Assembly (NCBI GenBank): GCA_023212725.1 | Contig: JALBYF010000013.1 | Span: 124,001 to 188,000, forward strand | Length of the DNA stretch: 64,000 bases | Source of the DNA: Tranzscheliella williamsii | Taxonomy: Eukaryota; Basidiomycota; Ustilaginomycetes; Ustilaginales; Ustilaginaceae | Direction of reading: 5' to 3' | Part shown: positions 9,415 through 18,800 of the stretch, in pieces | Numbering within the stretch: the stretch's first letter is position 1 | Layout: every line of letters begins with the position of its first letter | Translations under genes and position numbers: made by a program | The notes under the pieces: generated by a model | Databases searched by the model: none | Told to the model about the DNA's origin: nothing | Seen by the model: the letters and a program-made list of their open reading frames with translations, nothing else

Positions 9415-10842
9415 CTAGACGTCTTCCATATCAACATTGTTGGACGAAGATCGAGCAAAGCAAGGACGGGATAGCGGGGGCGAAGGGCGGTATGAAGGTT
9501 GCTTGTCGAGCATAGCGTCGTCGTTAATACCATCAGTTGCAGCGCGCTGACTGCTACTAGCGTTGACAAAGAGATGCAAATCCAGATGCTGGTACCGACC
9601 AGCGTGGCTCGGGTCAGCGGCAACATGCAAGCCCAGATACCTTTCAAAGGGATTTCTGGTCATCTTGCGCGGGATGGGAGATGAAGGAAACGGAAGGGGC
9701 AGACCGAGCCTGCGTTTCTCGTGGTAGGATATCCCTTCTGCGTCGCTACATCTTCCTGCTTGTTCCGTCCCTTGATCGGCTTGCAGAAAGCAGCAAGGTG
9801 AGGACGGAGGAGAGGCAGCTTCGGATAGACGGAAGGGAGCTAGGGCGGGACTGGCAGAAGGACTAGCAGAAGGGCTACGGGATAGGCTCTCCGAAAGGCA
9901 AGGCGTGGAGTCGACCGAAGCGTTAGGCGCAGGAGGAGCTAAGCTTGCTGCTGGCAAGGTGAAGGAAGGAGCCGATACGGAAGCAGTTGATGCCAAAAAT
10001 CTCTGCGAGGTGGGCGAGATGGGCGACAGAATGAGCTCATTCTGAGGGCGACTGAGCGGACTGCGGGGCGAGTCCGCTGTGACTGTAGGTGTAGACTTCG
10101 GATCTTCCGTAGCATCGAACGCAGCATTCTGTGCAGATACGGTAGCCATCTTCCTCAGTGCCGATTTCGTAGGTGTCCGATCGACATCGGAACTAAACCG
10201 AGTGGCCGAATGCAGTGTTGGGCTCGTCGGTTCTTCCGGATTGCTGATGGACCCTGCCACGGTATGCGGGTCCTTTGTAGGGTAGGTTGCCAGATCGGAG
10301 GCCATGGCGACATCCCCATCGATATCCGCATTGGTCGGCGACAGACGTGGGCTGACCTTGGCCACAGACTGTGCGCTGGGAACTTCTACATCAGGACTTT
10401 CTCGCATCGACCATTTGGCAGTGGTGTCGGGTCCTTCCTTGTGCTTAGGTAGACTCTTCAGCTCCTCGAGGTCGTATGCCAAGGGCGAAGCCGCGGGTAG
10501 GATGCCAAGGCCGACAGAGCTCAATGGTGTCTTTGCTCTAGTGTAAGGATGTGCATGCTGGCGGCTTATCGATGCCGAGGAAGGATGATGCGTGGTCGGG
10601 GAACTGGATCGAGATGGGGGTGCCGCTGGGAAAAGATGGGTGACTGTATGCGCGGTTTGATGAGCACTTGCGCCTGCGGACGAGTCGGCGATGACCGTCG
10701 AAGAAGACACCCGGGACAAGCGGGGACGAGTGGACGAGTGATGATGGCGATGGGATCGGCGAGCAACTAGTGCTATGGGCCGACGGGGCATCGGAGCTAC
10801 CAGGACCAGCGAAGGCTGGCAATGGCTTTCTTGACTCTTCAT
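9415..10842 (-). CDS. Unrecognised Ser/Pro-rich, mostly disordered protein
   Basis: About 475 residues from ATG 10842; the frame is open to an upstream ATG at 11172, but 10843-11172 is pyrimidine-rich and reads like leader or intron (it ends CAACAGCGCAG just before the ATG). I recognise no domain. Visible features are histidine/arginine- and serine-rich tracts, many SP/TP dipeptides that could be proline-directed kinase sites (RTPTKSALRK, SPLSRP, SPISPTS), and a conserved-looking basic C-terminal block, KRRLGLPLPFPSSPIPRK followed by NPFERYLGLH. The length of the open frame and sensible residue use argue that it is coding. It may be a regulatory phosphoprotein, but no function is assigned. 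Confidence 0.6.
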   Translation of the reverse strand: MKSQESHCQPSLVLVAPMPRRPIALVARRSHRHHHSSTRPRLSRVSSSTVIADSSAGASAHQTAHTVTHLFPAAPPSRSSSPTTHHPSSASISRQHAHPYTRAKTPLSSVGLGILPAASPLAYDLEELKSLPKHKEGPDTTAKWSMRESPDVEVPSAQSVAKVSPRLSPTNADIDGDVAMASDLATYPTKDPHTVAGSISNPEEPTSPTLHSATRFSSDVDRTPTKSALRKMATVSAQNAAFDATEDPKSTPTVTADSPRSPLSRPQNELILSPISPTSQRFLASTASVSAPSFTLPAASLAPPAPNASVDSTPCLSESLSRSPSASPSASPALAPFRLSEAASPPSSPCCFLQADQGTEQAGRCSDAEGISYHEKRRLGLPLPFPSSPIPRKMTRNPFERYLGLHVAADPSHAGRYQHLDLHLFVNASSSQRAATDGINDDAMLDKQPSYRPSPPLSRPCFARSSSNNVDMEDV

Positions 10843-11950
10843 CTGCGCGCTGTTGACGGTGGAACGTTGCTCGAATGGACTGGTGCAAAAGGCACTGAGA
10901 CGGACAGCGACCTTCTGCCGACGTTGGATGAAACAAGAGTGATGGAAGCAGAGACAACACGACGCAGGATGCCACCGCGACAACAACAACACGTAATAAT
11001 GAAAGTAACAGTCTAGAGCATGATAAAGGAAAGGTGCGTGGATCGGAAGGGCCGACGTCGAGCGAACGTCAGAAACTAGCTTAGGCGCATTGCCTCGATG
11101 GGAAGGGACAAGCAGGCGTGGCCAAGAGCAAGCACGGAGGAGAGCAAGGGGATGCGGTTGTATGCATGCCATCTGTCGCTACGGTCATGTGCTTCTAAAG
11201 TTCCGAGAGAGTGAGCTACCGGGCTGCCTATGCGAGGGGGCCCAGAACGCCGACCTGCGTCAGACACATCGAAAAGTCGGATGTTTCCTTGTCTAAGCCA
11301 GGCCTTAAGCCACGGAACACTGCCTGGGTGAGCCCGTTAATGCGAGTTCGAATTGATCGCCCCAGTAAGCTAGCGAACCGACCATATGTTATTCAGCATA
11401 CGTGACTATCGCCACCGTTCACTACGTTGGAGAACTGCGTTTCCGCGCACCACCGTTCCTGCCTAAAAGCACAGGTCGGTGCGTAAGCGTTCCAAATGGC
11501 CTCAAATGCGATATGAGATTGTGATCAGGCTGTAATAAGGTTGGGAGACATTTGTGATTTGCGATCCAAGCCACAACTCGAGCACTGGCCGTGACTTTGC
11601 TTCGACAAGTCAACAGCGCAGCATCGAAGGTTCCGCAGATCTAACACCGTCTCTATGCTTTCCATCTCTACGTCTCCTGTCGACCTCTGGATATATAGAT
11701 AGACCTCAGCAGCACTGCCAACGTCCCGGTTCGCCGTGCCGTCTCTGGCAGCTTGCCCCTTTTAGACACTATCCCGCATTTCAAAGCTTGCTGCGAGGCC
11801 GGTTGGGGGCAAATGAGACTTTTCCTCTTTGAGCCATGGTAGCATAAACAGGGAAGTAGAGACGAAGCAGAAAGCAATCTCGGTTTCAGATTCCATGGTC
11901 CAGTGATACACAAGGGGATGATGGACAAAAGAGACGCATAGCAACGCAAT
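10843..11950. other. Intergenic region upstream of the unknown gene and downstream of the aldo-keto reductase
   Basis: About 1.1 kb. The part near 10843-11172 is probably leader or intron of the minus-strand unknown gene. No tRNA, repeat or credible gene was seen in the rest. Confidence 0.45.
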
Positions 11951-13109
11951 TTACCTTCCGAAGGTCGAGGGAAGAGCAGGTTTGTTCTCCAGGATTTCGT
12001 CAATCTGCGACATGGTTTCGGATGTGAGCTTTTCGATCAGATCCAGCGCCTTGAGGTTATCGGTAATCTGCTCAGGCTTGGAGGCTCCCAGAATAACCGT
12101 AGAGACGTTCTGAGCGGTAGCACCAACAAGAAGAATCGTGTCAGCCTCGGTACTATGAGACTGGGCAGTTTCAGCTGCGCTGGAATGGAGCATGTCGGCT
12201 ACTTACGGGATTCTTGGCGCACCAGGCAAGAGCCAGGGTGGAGACCTTAGCACCGAGCTTCTCAGCAATCTCGGTGAGCTTCTTGACCTTTTCGATCTTG
12301 GCCTTGCCTTCGGGGCTCTGGAGCTCTTTAACGGTGTTGTCGAAAACGCCTTTGTTCGTATCGAAGCGCGAGCCTTCAGGAATGCCATTGTTGTATTTAC
12401 CGGTCAACAGGCCGGAAGCGAGGGGCGACCAGATGGTAGTGCCGTAGTTGTGGACCCTGTAAAGAGGATCGTACTCCTTCTCGGGGCGTTCGCGATGGAA
12501 CATGTTGTACTGGCACTGGTCAGCGATGGGCGGAATGAGGTGCAGACGCGCAGCGATCGAATGCGCTTCCTCGATCTGCTGGGCAGACCATTCCGACGTT
12601 CCCCAGTAGAAGCACTTGTCCGACTCGATAAGACGGTTGAATCCGCGTACAATCTCCTCCATCGGAACCGTAGGGTCGGGTCGATGGGCCATCAGCACGT
12701 CCCAGTAGGGCAAACCCGAGCGTTCTAGACTGGCATTGGCGGCTTCGACGATATGCTTTCGGCTCAGACCTCTTCCGTTGGGATCCTTGCTGCCGACGCC
12801 AAAGAAGATCTTGCTGATCAACACCAGGTCCGACCTGCGCAGGTTGAGCTCTCGGATGGCCTTGCCCATGTCGACCTCACACTGGCCACTAGAGTAGGTT
12901 TCAGCGGTGTCAAACGTGTTGATGCCATTCTCAAAGGCAAGCTGAAGGATCTGCTTGGTCTCGTCCACGTTCACCGTACCACCGTAGGTCAACCAACCGC
13001 CCAGGGAGAAGAGCGACACACGTAGACCCGAAGAGCCGAGTCGGCGGAAGATCATGTTCTTCGGATCATACTCGGGGCAATCTTTCGGGTTTGCAGCGGT
13101 AGGAGCCAT
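11951..13109 (-). CDS. Aldo-keto reductase, voltage-gated K+ channel beta-subunit type (AKR6-like)
   Basis: CDS complement join(11951..12109, 12207..13109), 353 residues; a 97-nt intron (GTAAGT donor, CGCTCAG acceptor) joins WCAKNP to [10 protein letters not shown]. The (beta/alpha)8 AKR tetrad is visible: Asp and Tyr in [14 protein letters not shown], Lys in [10 protein letters not shown], His in VLMAHRPDP. The sequence follows Kv-beta proteins closely ([49 protein letters not shown]). A soluble NADPH-dependent reductase of small aldehydes/ketones is expected; channel association is unproven in fungi. The start ATG at 13109 was chosen because a (TA)8 tract lies 60-75 bp upstream. It is divergent from the HemK-PTH gene across 350 bp. 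Confidence 0.9.
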
Positions 13110-13168
13110 CTTTCTCAGTAATGCAAGGGTGGAATGTCGTAAGTGGGATAGGTCTGCTGAGCCCTCGA

Positions 13169-13184
13169 TATATATATATATATA
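13169..13184 (-). promoter_or_regulatory. (TA)8 tract, probable TATA element of the aldo-keto reductase gene
   Basis: Sixteen bases of alternating TA, 60-75 bp upstream of the minus-strand ATG, in the 350-bp intergenic region shared with the HemK-PTH gene. Confidence 0.45.
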
Positions 13185-13459
13185 CCAGCCGGGGTACGTC
13201 ATTGGTCGCATTGCCGTGTCTGCCGGTTCTGCTGATTCAATTACCATATCAGCCGCACGGGCCCCACGGCCTTCGCCTTCCTCCACCTCCAGGAACTCGC
13301 TGACCTTTTTCCTTTTCTTCTTAAAAATCCGTGCGGCTTTTTGGATCTGCGTGCTACTTACAACAGTTGCAACTTGACAACAACGCAGTATGACCTGACA
13401 CGACAAAGGCTCAGCAGCTCCGACGACCATTACAAGGCAAACCGTCAGCGGGCTGTGAC

Positions 13460-15658
13460 ATGTTCGGCAGGACAGTCCGACTGGCAGCAAGCGCAAGAGC
13501 ATCAGCGCCCGGCGGTCTGGCTCGTGCTTGGACCCCGAAGCCACGTCCATTTTCTACAGCGCCAGCGAATCTATCCTCTTCGCGAGGCGCTGCATTCTTC
13601 CTTTCTGATGCGCCTCTGCTACGGGCCCTGCGCCGAAAGCAAGAAGCCTACAGGCTCCGGCAGGTCAATCCGAAACGCAAGGCCGAAAGATTGGAAGCAG
13701 CGCAGCTGGCTCAATCCGAGATTCGGTGGATTGTCCAGCACGTTAGCAGTTCCGCCGCGCTGCCAGATGAGCAAAGCACAGCAAAGCAGAAGAAATCTCG
13801 GCCGCTCACCCGCAATCAGCGCCGCACGCTCATCAAAATGGTATGCGAAATGACCCGAAACGAGGTGCCGGTATCGTACTTGCTCGGCAGTATGCCGTTC
13901 GGGCTGCTCGCTGAACCTCTCCTCGTGCGGCCACCGATCCTTCTGCCGAGACCCGAGACCGAAGACTGGGCTACCAGAGTCTCCGAGTTCATCTCGGCTT
14001 ACCTCTCCGAAAGGTCCCCCGACCTTTCGTCGCCGCTTCGCGTAGTTGACCTGTGTACTGGGTCGGGATGTGTTGCTCTGCTCGTGGCCGATATGCTCCG
14101 GAAACGGCTGGGCGAGACCGGATGGCAGGTGGTCGCTTGTGACAGCTCTTCCCCGGCTGTGGATCTTGCCACAGAGAACGCTGCCAAACAGGGCTTTAGC
14201 AGCACTCAGGTCACGGTCCTGCAGGCCGATGTCTTCAGTGATGACGACATGGACCAGATGGTCCGGAGCGCAGCTGGGCCGTTCAACGTCCTACTCAGCA
14301 ATCCGCCTTACATTCCTAGGCGGGAATGGGAAGCGCTGGCGCCATCTGTCAAGCAGCATGAAGACCCGGCTGCCCTGATTGGCGAGCGTGGCGTGCCACA
14401 TTACAGCACCGCCCCTACCTCTGCCTTTCTCCCAACACCGCCCATTGGCCCTGACAAAGATGGTTTGGCCTTCCACAGACGGCTGGCCGAGCTGGCATCC
14501 CGGCCGGCCTTCTGTTCGCCCTTGCGCAGTCGAACCGCCTCCTCGGCCGTGCCGCGCTTGGTAGCCGAGTATGGAAAGGGCCAACACAGAGCGGTGGAAC
14601 GTATTTACCGACGGCATCTGCCGCCAGGCTCCCGCTTACCACGTATCGTACAGCTCCCGCAACGCCTTGTGGTGGTTGGAGTGGGCAATGCTACGACGCA
14701 TCCGCTCACACGCCATTCGATTGGGCAGGTTGTACTTGATGGTCTGCTGACCAGTCTCGTGCGCGATGAGAGGGCCACCAGACAGCGGCTCCAGCAGACG
14801 CGCCGCCAGCTAGAAGAGGAAAGAGCCGCAGCCATCGAGAGCGGACATGTTGATGCTAGCGTAAGCGCTAAATGGGCGGTGCCTGTGGGCCTCCCTCCAA
14901 TAGACCGCACAGCGAGCGGCGGGGACGCATGCTCCGTTCTGGATCTCGACAGCGACTACAAGCCTGTCCGGCCGGTGGGTCTGCTGGGCTCGGCGGAGTC
15001 GGCGGGTGGGCTGGCGGAGCGGTTGGGGCGAGTTGCGCTGGGGAAGGGGGCGGGGTGGGGGGCGGTTGTGCCGGTGCTGGTGCCGGGCGCGGACGCGTCT
15101 ACGGTGTACCAGGTCGACGTGGTGCTGTACAAGCCAGCGGCGCCGATGAATCTGTCGGGCGTGGCGCTGCGCGCGTTTCTGGGCGCGCTCGACGCGACCG
15201 AGGGTGGCGGTGGGGCGGGCGGCGCGCAGGTGCTGGTCCTGCAGGACGAGCTGGATCTCGACTTTGGCACGGTCAAGCGGCGCGACGGCGGCTCGGCGCG
15301 CGGCCACAACGGCATCCGCGACATCATGGTGCGCCTCCCGCCCGCCCCGCTCGCGCGCCTCCGCATCGGCATCGGCCGCCCATCCACCACCCCCGCCCAC
15401 ACCCGCTCCCCCCCGTCACTAGCACCCAAACCCGCAAAACCCCTCCCCGTCGACAGGTGGGTCCTCTCCCCCCTCGCACCTGACGAGCTCGACAGCTGCC
15501 GCACACTCGCCCCCACCTCCGTCCTCGCCCAGGTCGCATCGCTCACCTCGGACTGGATCCACCAGCGCGTCCGCGCCCTCCATCCCCCACCCCCTCCCCC
15601 GCCCATCCGCATCGTCCAGGACCAGTTCGGCGTACACCGAACCGTGTGGGTCCAGTGA
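13460..15658 (+). CDS. Fusion: mitochondrial HemK/PrmC-type release-factor glutamine methyltransferase + PTH1-type peptidyl-tRNA hydrolase
   Basis: One uninterrupted 732-residue frame. Residues 1-40 are Arg/Ala/Ser-rich without acids, a likely mitochondrial presequence (RPFSTAP cleavage-like site). Residues about 90-400 are HemK/Mtq1: helical N-domain, [17 protein letters not shown] for AdoMet, and the catalytic NPPYIP near 281, ending LVAEYGKGQ. Residues about 402-690 are bacterial-type PTH1: [55 protein letters not shown]. Residues equivalent to E. coli Pth Asn10, His20, Asn68, Asp93 and Asn114 are all present. Expected roles: methylation of the GGQ glutamine of mitochondrial RF1, and hydrolysis of peptidyl-tRNA released from stalled ribosomes. 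An insert in PTH (about 430-500) and a proline-rich insert near 665 are extra to the bacterial enzyme. Both domains look intact. Confidence 0.9.
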   Translation: MFGRTVRLAASARASAPGGLARAWTPKPRPFSTAPANLSSSRGAAFFLSDAPLLRALRRKQEAYRLRQVNPKRKAERLEAAQLAQSEIRWIVQHVSSSAALPDEQSTAKQKKSRPLTRNQRRTLIKMVCEMTRNEVPVSYLLGSMPFGLLAEPLLVRPPILLPRPETEDWATRVSEFISAYLSERSPDLSSPLRVVDLCTGSGCVALLVADMLRKRLGETGWQVVACDSSSPAVDLATENAAKQGFSSTQVTVLQADVFSDDDMDQMVRSAAGPFNVLLSNPPYIPRREWEALAPSVKQHEDPAALIGERGVPHYSTAPTSAFLPTPPIGPDKDGLAFHRRLAELASRPAFCSPLRSRTASSAVPRLVAEYGKGQHRAVERIYRRHLPPGSRLPRIVQLPQRLVVVGVGNATTHPLTRHSIGQVVLDGLLTSLVRDERATRQRLQQTRRQLEEERAAAIESGHVDASVSAKWAVPVGLPPIDRTASGGDACSVLDLDSDYKPVRPVGLLGSAESAGGLAERLGRVALGKGAGWGAVVPVLVPGADASTVYQVDVVLYKPAAPMNLSGVALRAFLGALDATEGGGGAGGAQVLVLQDELDLDFGTVKRRDGGSARGHNGIRDIMVRLPPAPLARLRIGIGRPSTTPAHTRSPPSLAPKPAKPLPVDRWVLSPLAPDELDSCRTLAPTSVLAQVASLTSDWIHQRVRALHPPPPPPPIRIVQDQFGVHRTVWVQ
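15040..15062 (+). other. G-quadruplex-forming G runs inside the PTH domain
   Basis: Four runs of four to six G separated by AA, C and T (15040-15062) on the coding strand. This is a short-loop G-quadruplex pattern, located where third-codon bases change from G-rich to C-rich. Confidence 0.55.
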
Positions 15659-15841
15659 TGCCGCATTTCACAGTCACTATTCACCTTATCTCTACACGTC
15701 CTGCTAATCAACTGAATAATGGGGGGTTTAATGCGAGCAGGACAATGTGGCACGGCCTTCACTGCCGCAGAGGCCGAGGCGAGGCAGACGTGGTATAGTG
15801 TTCGCGCGTGCGAGTATGTACAGTTGCAGGGGGTGTGGGAG

Positions 15842-18800
15842 TTATTGCGAGGAAGTGGTGCTGGGGGTGGAGAAGGCGGTGTCCCTGCGCATGACGGCGT
15901 GTTTTGAGGCGAGGAGGGAGCGGGGGCGGGAGGGGTTGGGTGGGTTGTTGGGTTTGTGAGCGAAGGGGGAGGGGGCGTTGGGCTTGGGGTGGGAGGTGGT
16001 GGAGGGGCGGGGGGGGCGGACGACGTTGGCGTCGTTGCCCCACTCGGGCTCGGTGTCGTCGGGGGTGTGGGCGGTGTGGGGGGCTGGGTTGGGTTGGCGG
16101 TCGAGCAGACGCGCGAACAGCGAGGTGGGACCGAGGTCCCCATCGTCCTGCGCGTCGTCGTCGGCGGCGTCGATGTGCGGCTCCGCGGGCGTGCGCTCCG
16201 CCGCAGAGACCTGTACGCCGCTGCGGCCATACTGCCGCCCCACCTGCGCCCGCGTCCGCACCACGGGGGCGCCGGACGCCACCGCCGCCGACGCCTTGAG
16301 CCGATCCCGCAGCACCGATGCAATCCGCTCCTCTGCATCCGCCGCCTCGTCCGACTCCCACCCTTCCGCACCCCCGTCTTTGGCCTCCGCGTCCGAACCG
16401 TCCTCGTCATCGTCGTCGTCAAAGACGCCCCGCTTCTTCGCATTGCGGCGGCTCTGAATCGCAGCCCGGATTTCTTCGTACCGGATCTTACGCGCGCCTA
16501 CCGCCTGTCCAGCGCCGTCGTCGTCTCCGTCTTCATCAGCTTGAGCAGGTTCGGCCCGCGCCTTCACGCTCCGTGTGTGACCGTGGGCGACCTCGTCGTC
16601 TTCGTCTCCATCGCTATCCTTGTCCGAGTCGGCGGGAGCCATGAGGAAGTCGTACTTGTTCGACTCGTGGTCGATGCGGTGCGTAGCGGCGTATCCCTGG
16701 ACGAAGGCTTTGGCCTCTTCGACGGCGGCGAGGGCGTCCATGCCGTCGGCGTCGCCGTCGAGCTTGCGCTTCTTCCAGGCGGAGGGCTGGGGGGCCATCA
16801 TGGCGCGGCGGCGGAGTTCTTCCTCGTCGGCGTCGTCGTCGAGGATGCCGTCCAGCCCGCCGAGGCCCACTGCGCGTCCGCGCCGCGCCGTCCGGAACGC
16901 ACCCTGGACAGCCTTCTGGTGTAGCTCCAGGTCGGACTTGTCCTGCGCGGCCATGTCCTCGCGGAACCGCGCACGCGCGCGCAGGTCTTTCTCCGCCTCG
17001 TCCGCCTCGTTCTCGTTGTCGACCAGCTCCTGCAAGTCGGCCGCGTCAGCGTCGTCCTCATCATCCTCATCGCCCGAGCCCGAGTCGCTCCCCCGCTCGT
17101 CAAACACACCGGCAAGGCCGCCGCCGCCTCCGCGCTTGCGCCCGCCAAGCTCCTCGTCCTCCGACTCCTCGGCCTCGCCCTCGATGAAGGCGGATTTGCG
17201 CTTCTTGCTGGCGACATCGCGAGCGTCATTGCCGTCCAGACCAGGGCCGTCACGAAGGACATCAAAGGCATTTCGCACACCCTGCGCGTCCTGGCTGCGT
17301 CGAAGCTGCTCATCGTCGGCGCTGTCAGCCTGCGAGTTTCCCTCATCCTGCATCCCATCTCGGTCCTCGGGCTCGCCGCCACTTGCAGCATCCCTCCCGC
17401 CCCTGCGCAGCCGCTTCAGCGTATGCCGGAGCGGCATGACCTCGTCCACGTCTTCCTCATCGGACAAGTGAGAGTCAGTCCGCGAGATGCCCAAGCCGGC
17501 GCCAGCGTTCTTGAGCTTAGTGGGTGATGGCGAGGCGGCCCCGAATGGCGAGGCAAAGGGCATCGCGCTGCTGTCGGCGAAAGACATGGGGCTCTGGAGC
17601 AGGCCGCCTAGGCCGGGCTGGCCTTGGCTCTGCGACTGCGTTTGGCTGTCGTACTGCGTCCAGATGCCTTGCTGTTGACTGGGCTTGGTTTGTGTAAAGA
17701 AGCCATCGCGGTTGAGATACACCTTTTCGGGGGAAGCTTTGGCATGTCGATCCGTGCCAGACGCCTGCGCGTGCGCGAATGCTTCCCGCTCAGCCTGGCT
17801 CTCGTCGAAGCTTGGGAGCACCGATGGCGTCGGCTCGAGCAGGTCCATAGCTTCGCCCATCTGCGCCTTTCGCAGCGCCGCAAAAGCGTCCACATCCGTC
17901 GACTTGGGCGGGGGCATAGAGGACGCATCCCAGGCGGCACCGAGTTCGCCCCTCTTCGCATCGTCTGCGTGCGCTGCGCCGCCAGTCGCCGGCGGGGTTG
18001 CGTCGAAGAAGAACTGCGTAAACCCGGGTGCCTTGCCAGCCGCAGTTTTGGGATTCTCGAAAATATCGAGACTCTCTCCGCGCTGACGCTGCTGCTGAGT
18101 GTCGTCAAAGAAGGCGCCGAGGGCAGAGTTGGCGGAAGCATCTCTGTGCAGATCCCGGCCTTCGGTAGTCGCCGCAAGTTGAGACTGGGCTTGGCTTTGG
18201 CCCTGCATCTGTGACTGTGTTTGCGTCTGGTCCCAGAACGATTTGGGCTGTGGCGGATCCGGGCCGAGTCGTGTGGATGATGGCGGCAAGGTAGGTGCAA
18301 AGAACTGGCTCAGGCCATTCCCAGCTTGGGAGGGGATGTCATCGGTGCGGAAGGACTCGTCTTCGTCGTGGGCGGCAGCGGAGAAGAGGACGTAGTCCCG
18401 GGTTTGGGCGCTAGCTGGCGCCGGTGCGGGCGCCACCGCTGGCGACGAGCTGTTGGACCGTGAGTGTGAAAAGCTATGACCGAGCGACTGGCTCGAAATG
18501 TCACCCAGGGGGACACGCGATTGACTCGGACTCTGAGTCGCACCGCCGTGGTTCAGCGGCCCGGGCTGTAGGATCTGTTGTCCGCTAGCCGTCCCTGCAT
18601 CGTGATCTTGAGATCCTTCCACATCGTCGTCCTCGGCAAACGCGCTGCGACGATGTCGACGAGAAGAAGCACGTGCCGCAGGCATGTCATCTTCGTCGTC
18701 GTCCATGACCGCACGGCTTGGCGGGATCAGACGTCCTAGACTGGGCGAGGCATGGTCCAGCTGGCTCGGCTGCCCCTGTTGGCTCAGTGGCGGTGCATTC

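Noticed and set aside
11341..11365. GAGTTCGAATTGATCGC as a possible tRNA T arm
   Set aside because: The flanks do not pair into a T stem and no acceptor or anticodon stem can be built around it.
13460..15658. Interpretation of HemK and PTH1 as two separate adjacent genes
   Set aside because: There is no stop codon, splice signal or methionine with a plausible leader between the halves, and conserved sequence of both domains abuts (GKGQ to RLVVVGVGN).
14956..16443. 495-codon minus-strand frame across the ends of HemK-PTH and MRC1
   Set aside because: It is antisense to PTH and out of frame with MRC1, and very rich in Pro, Thr and Arg. It is a composition artefact.
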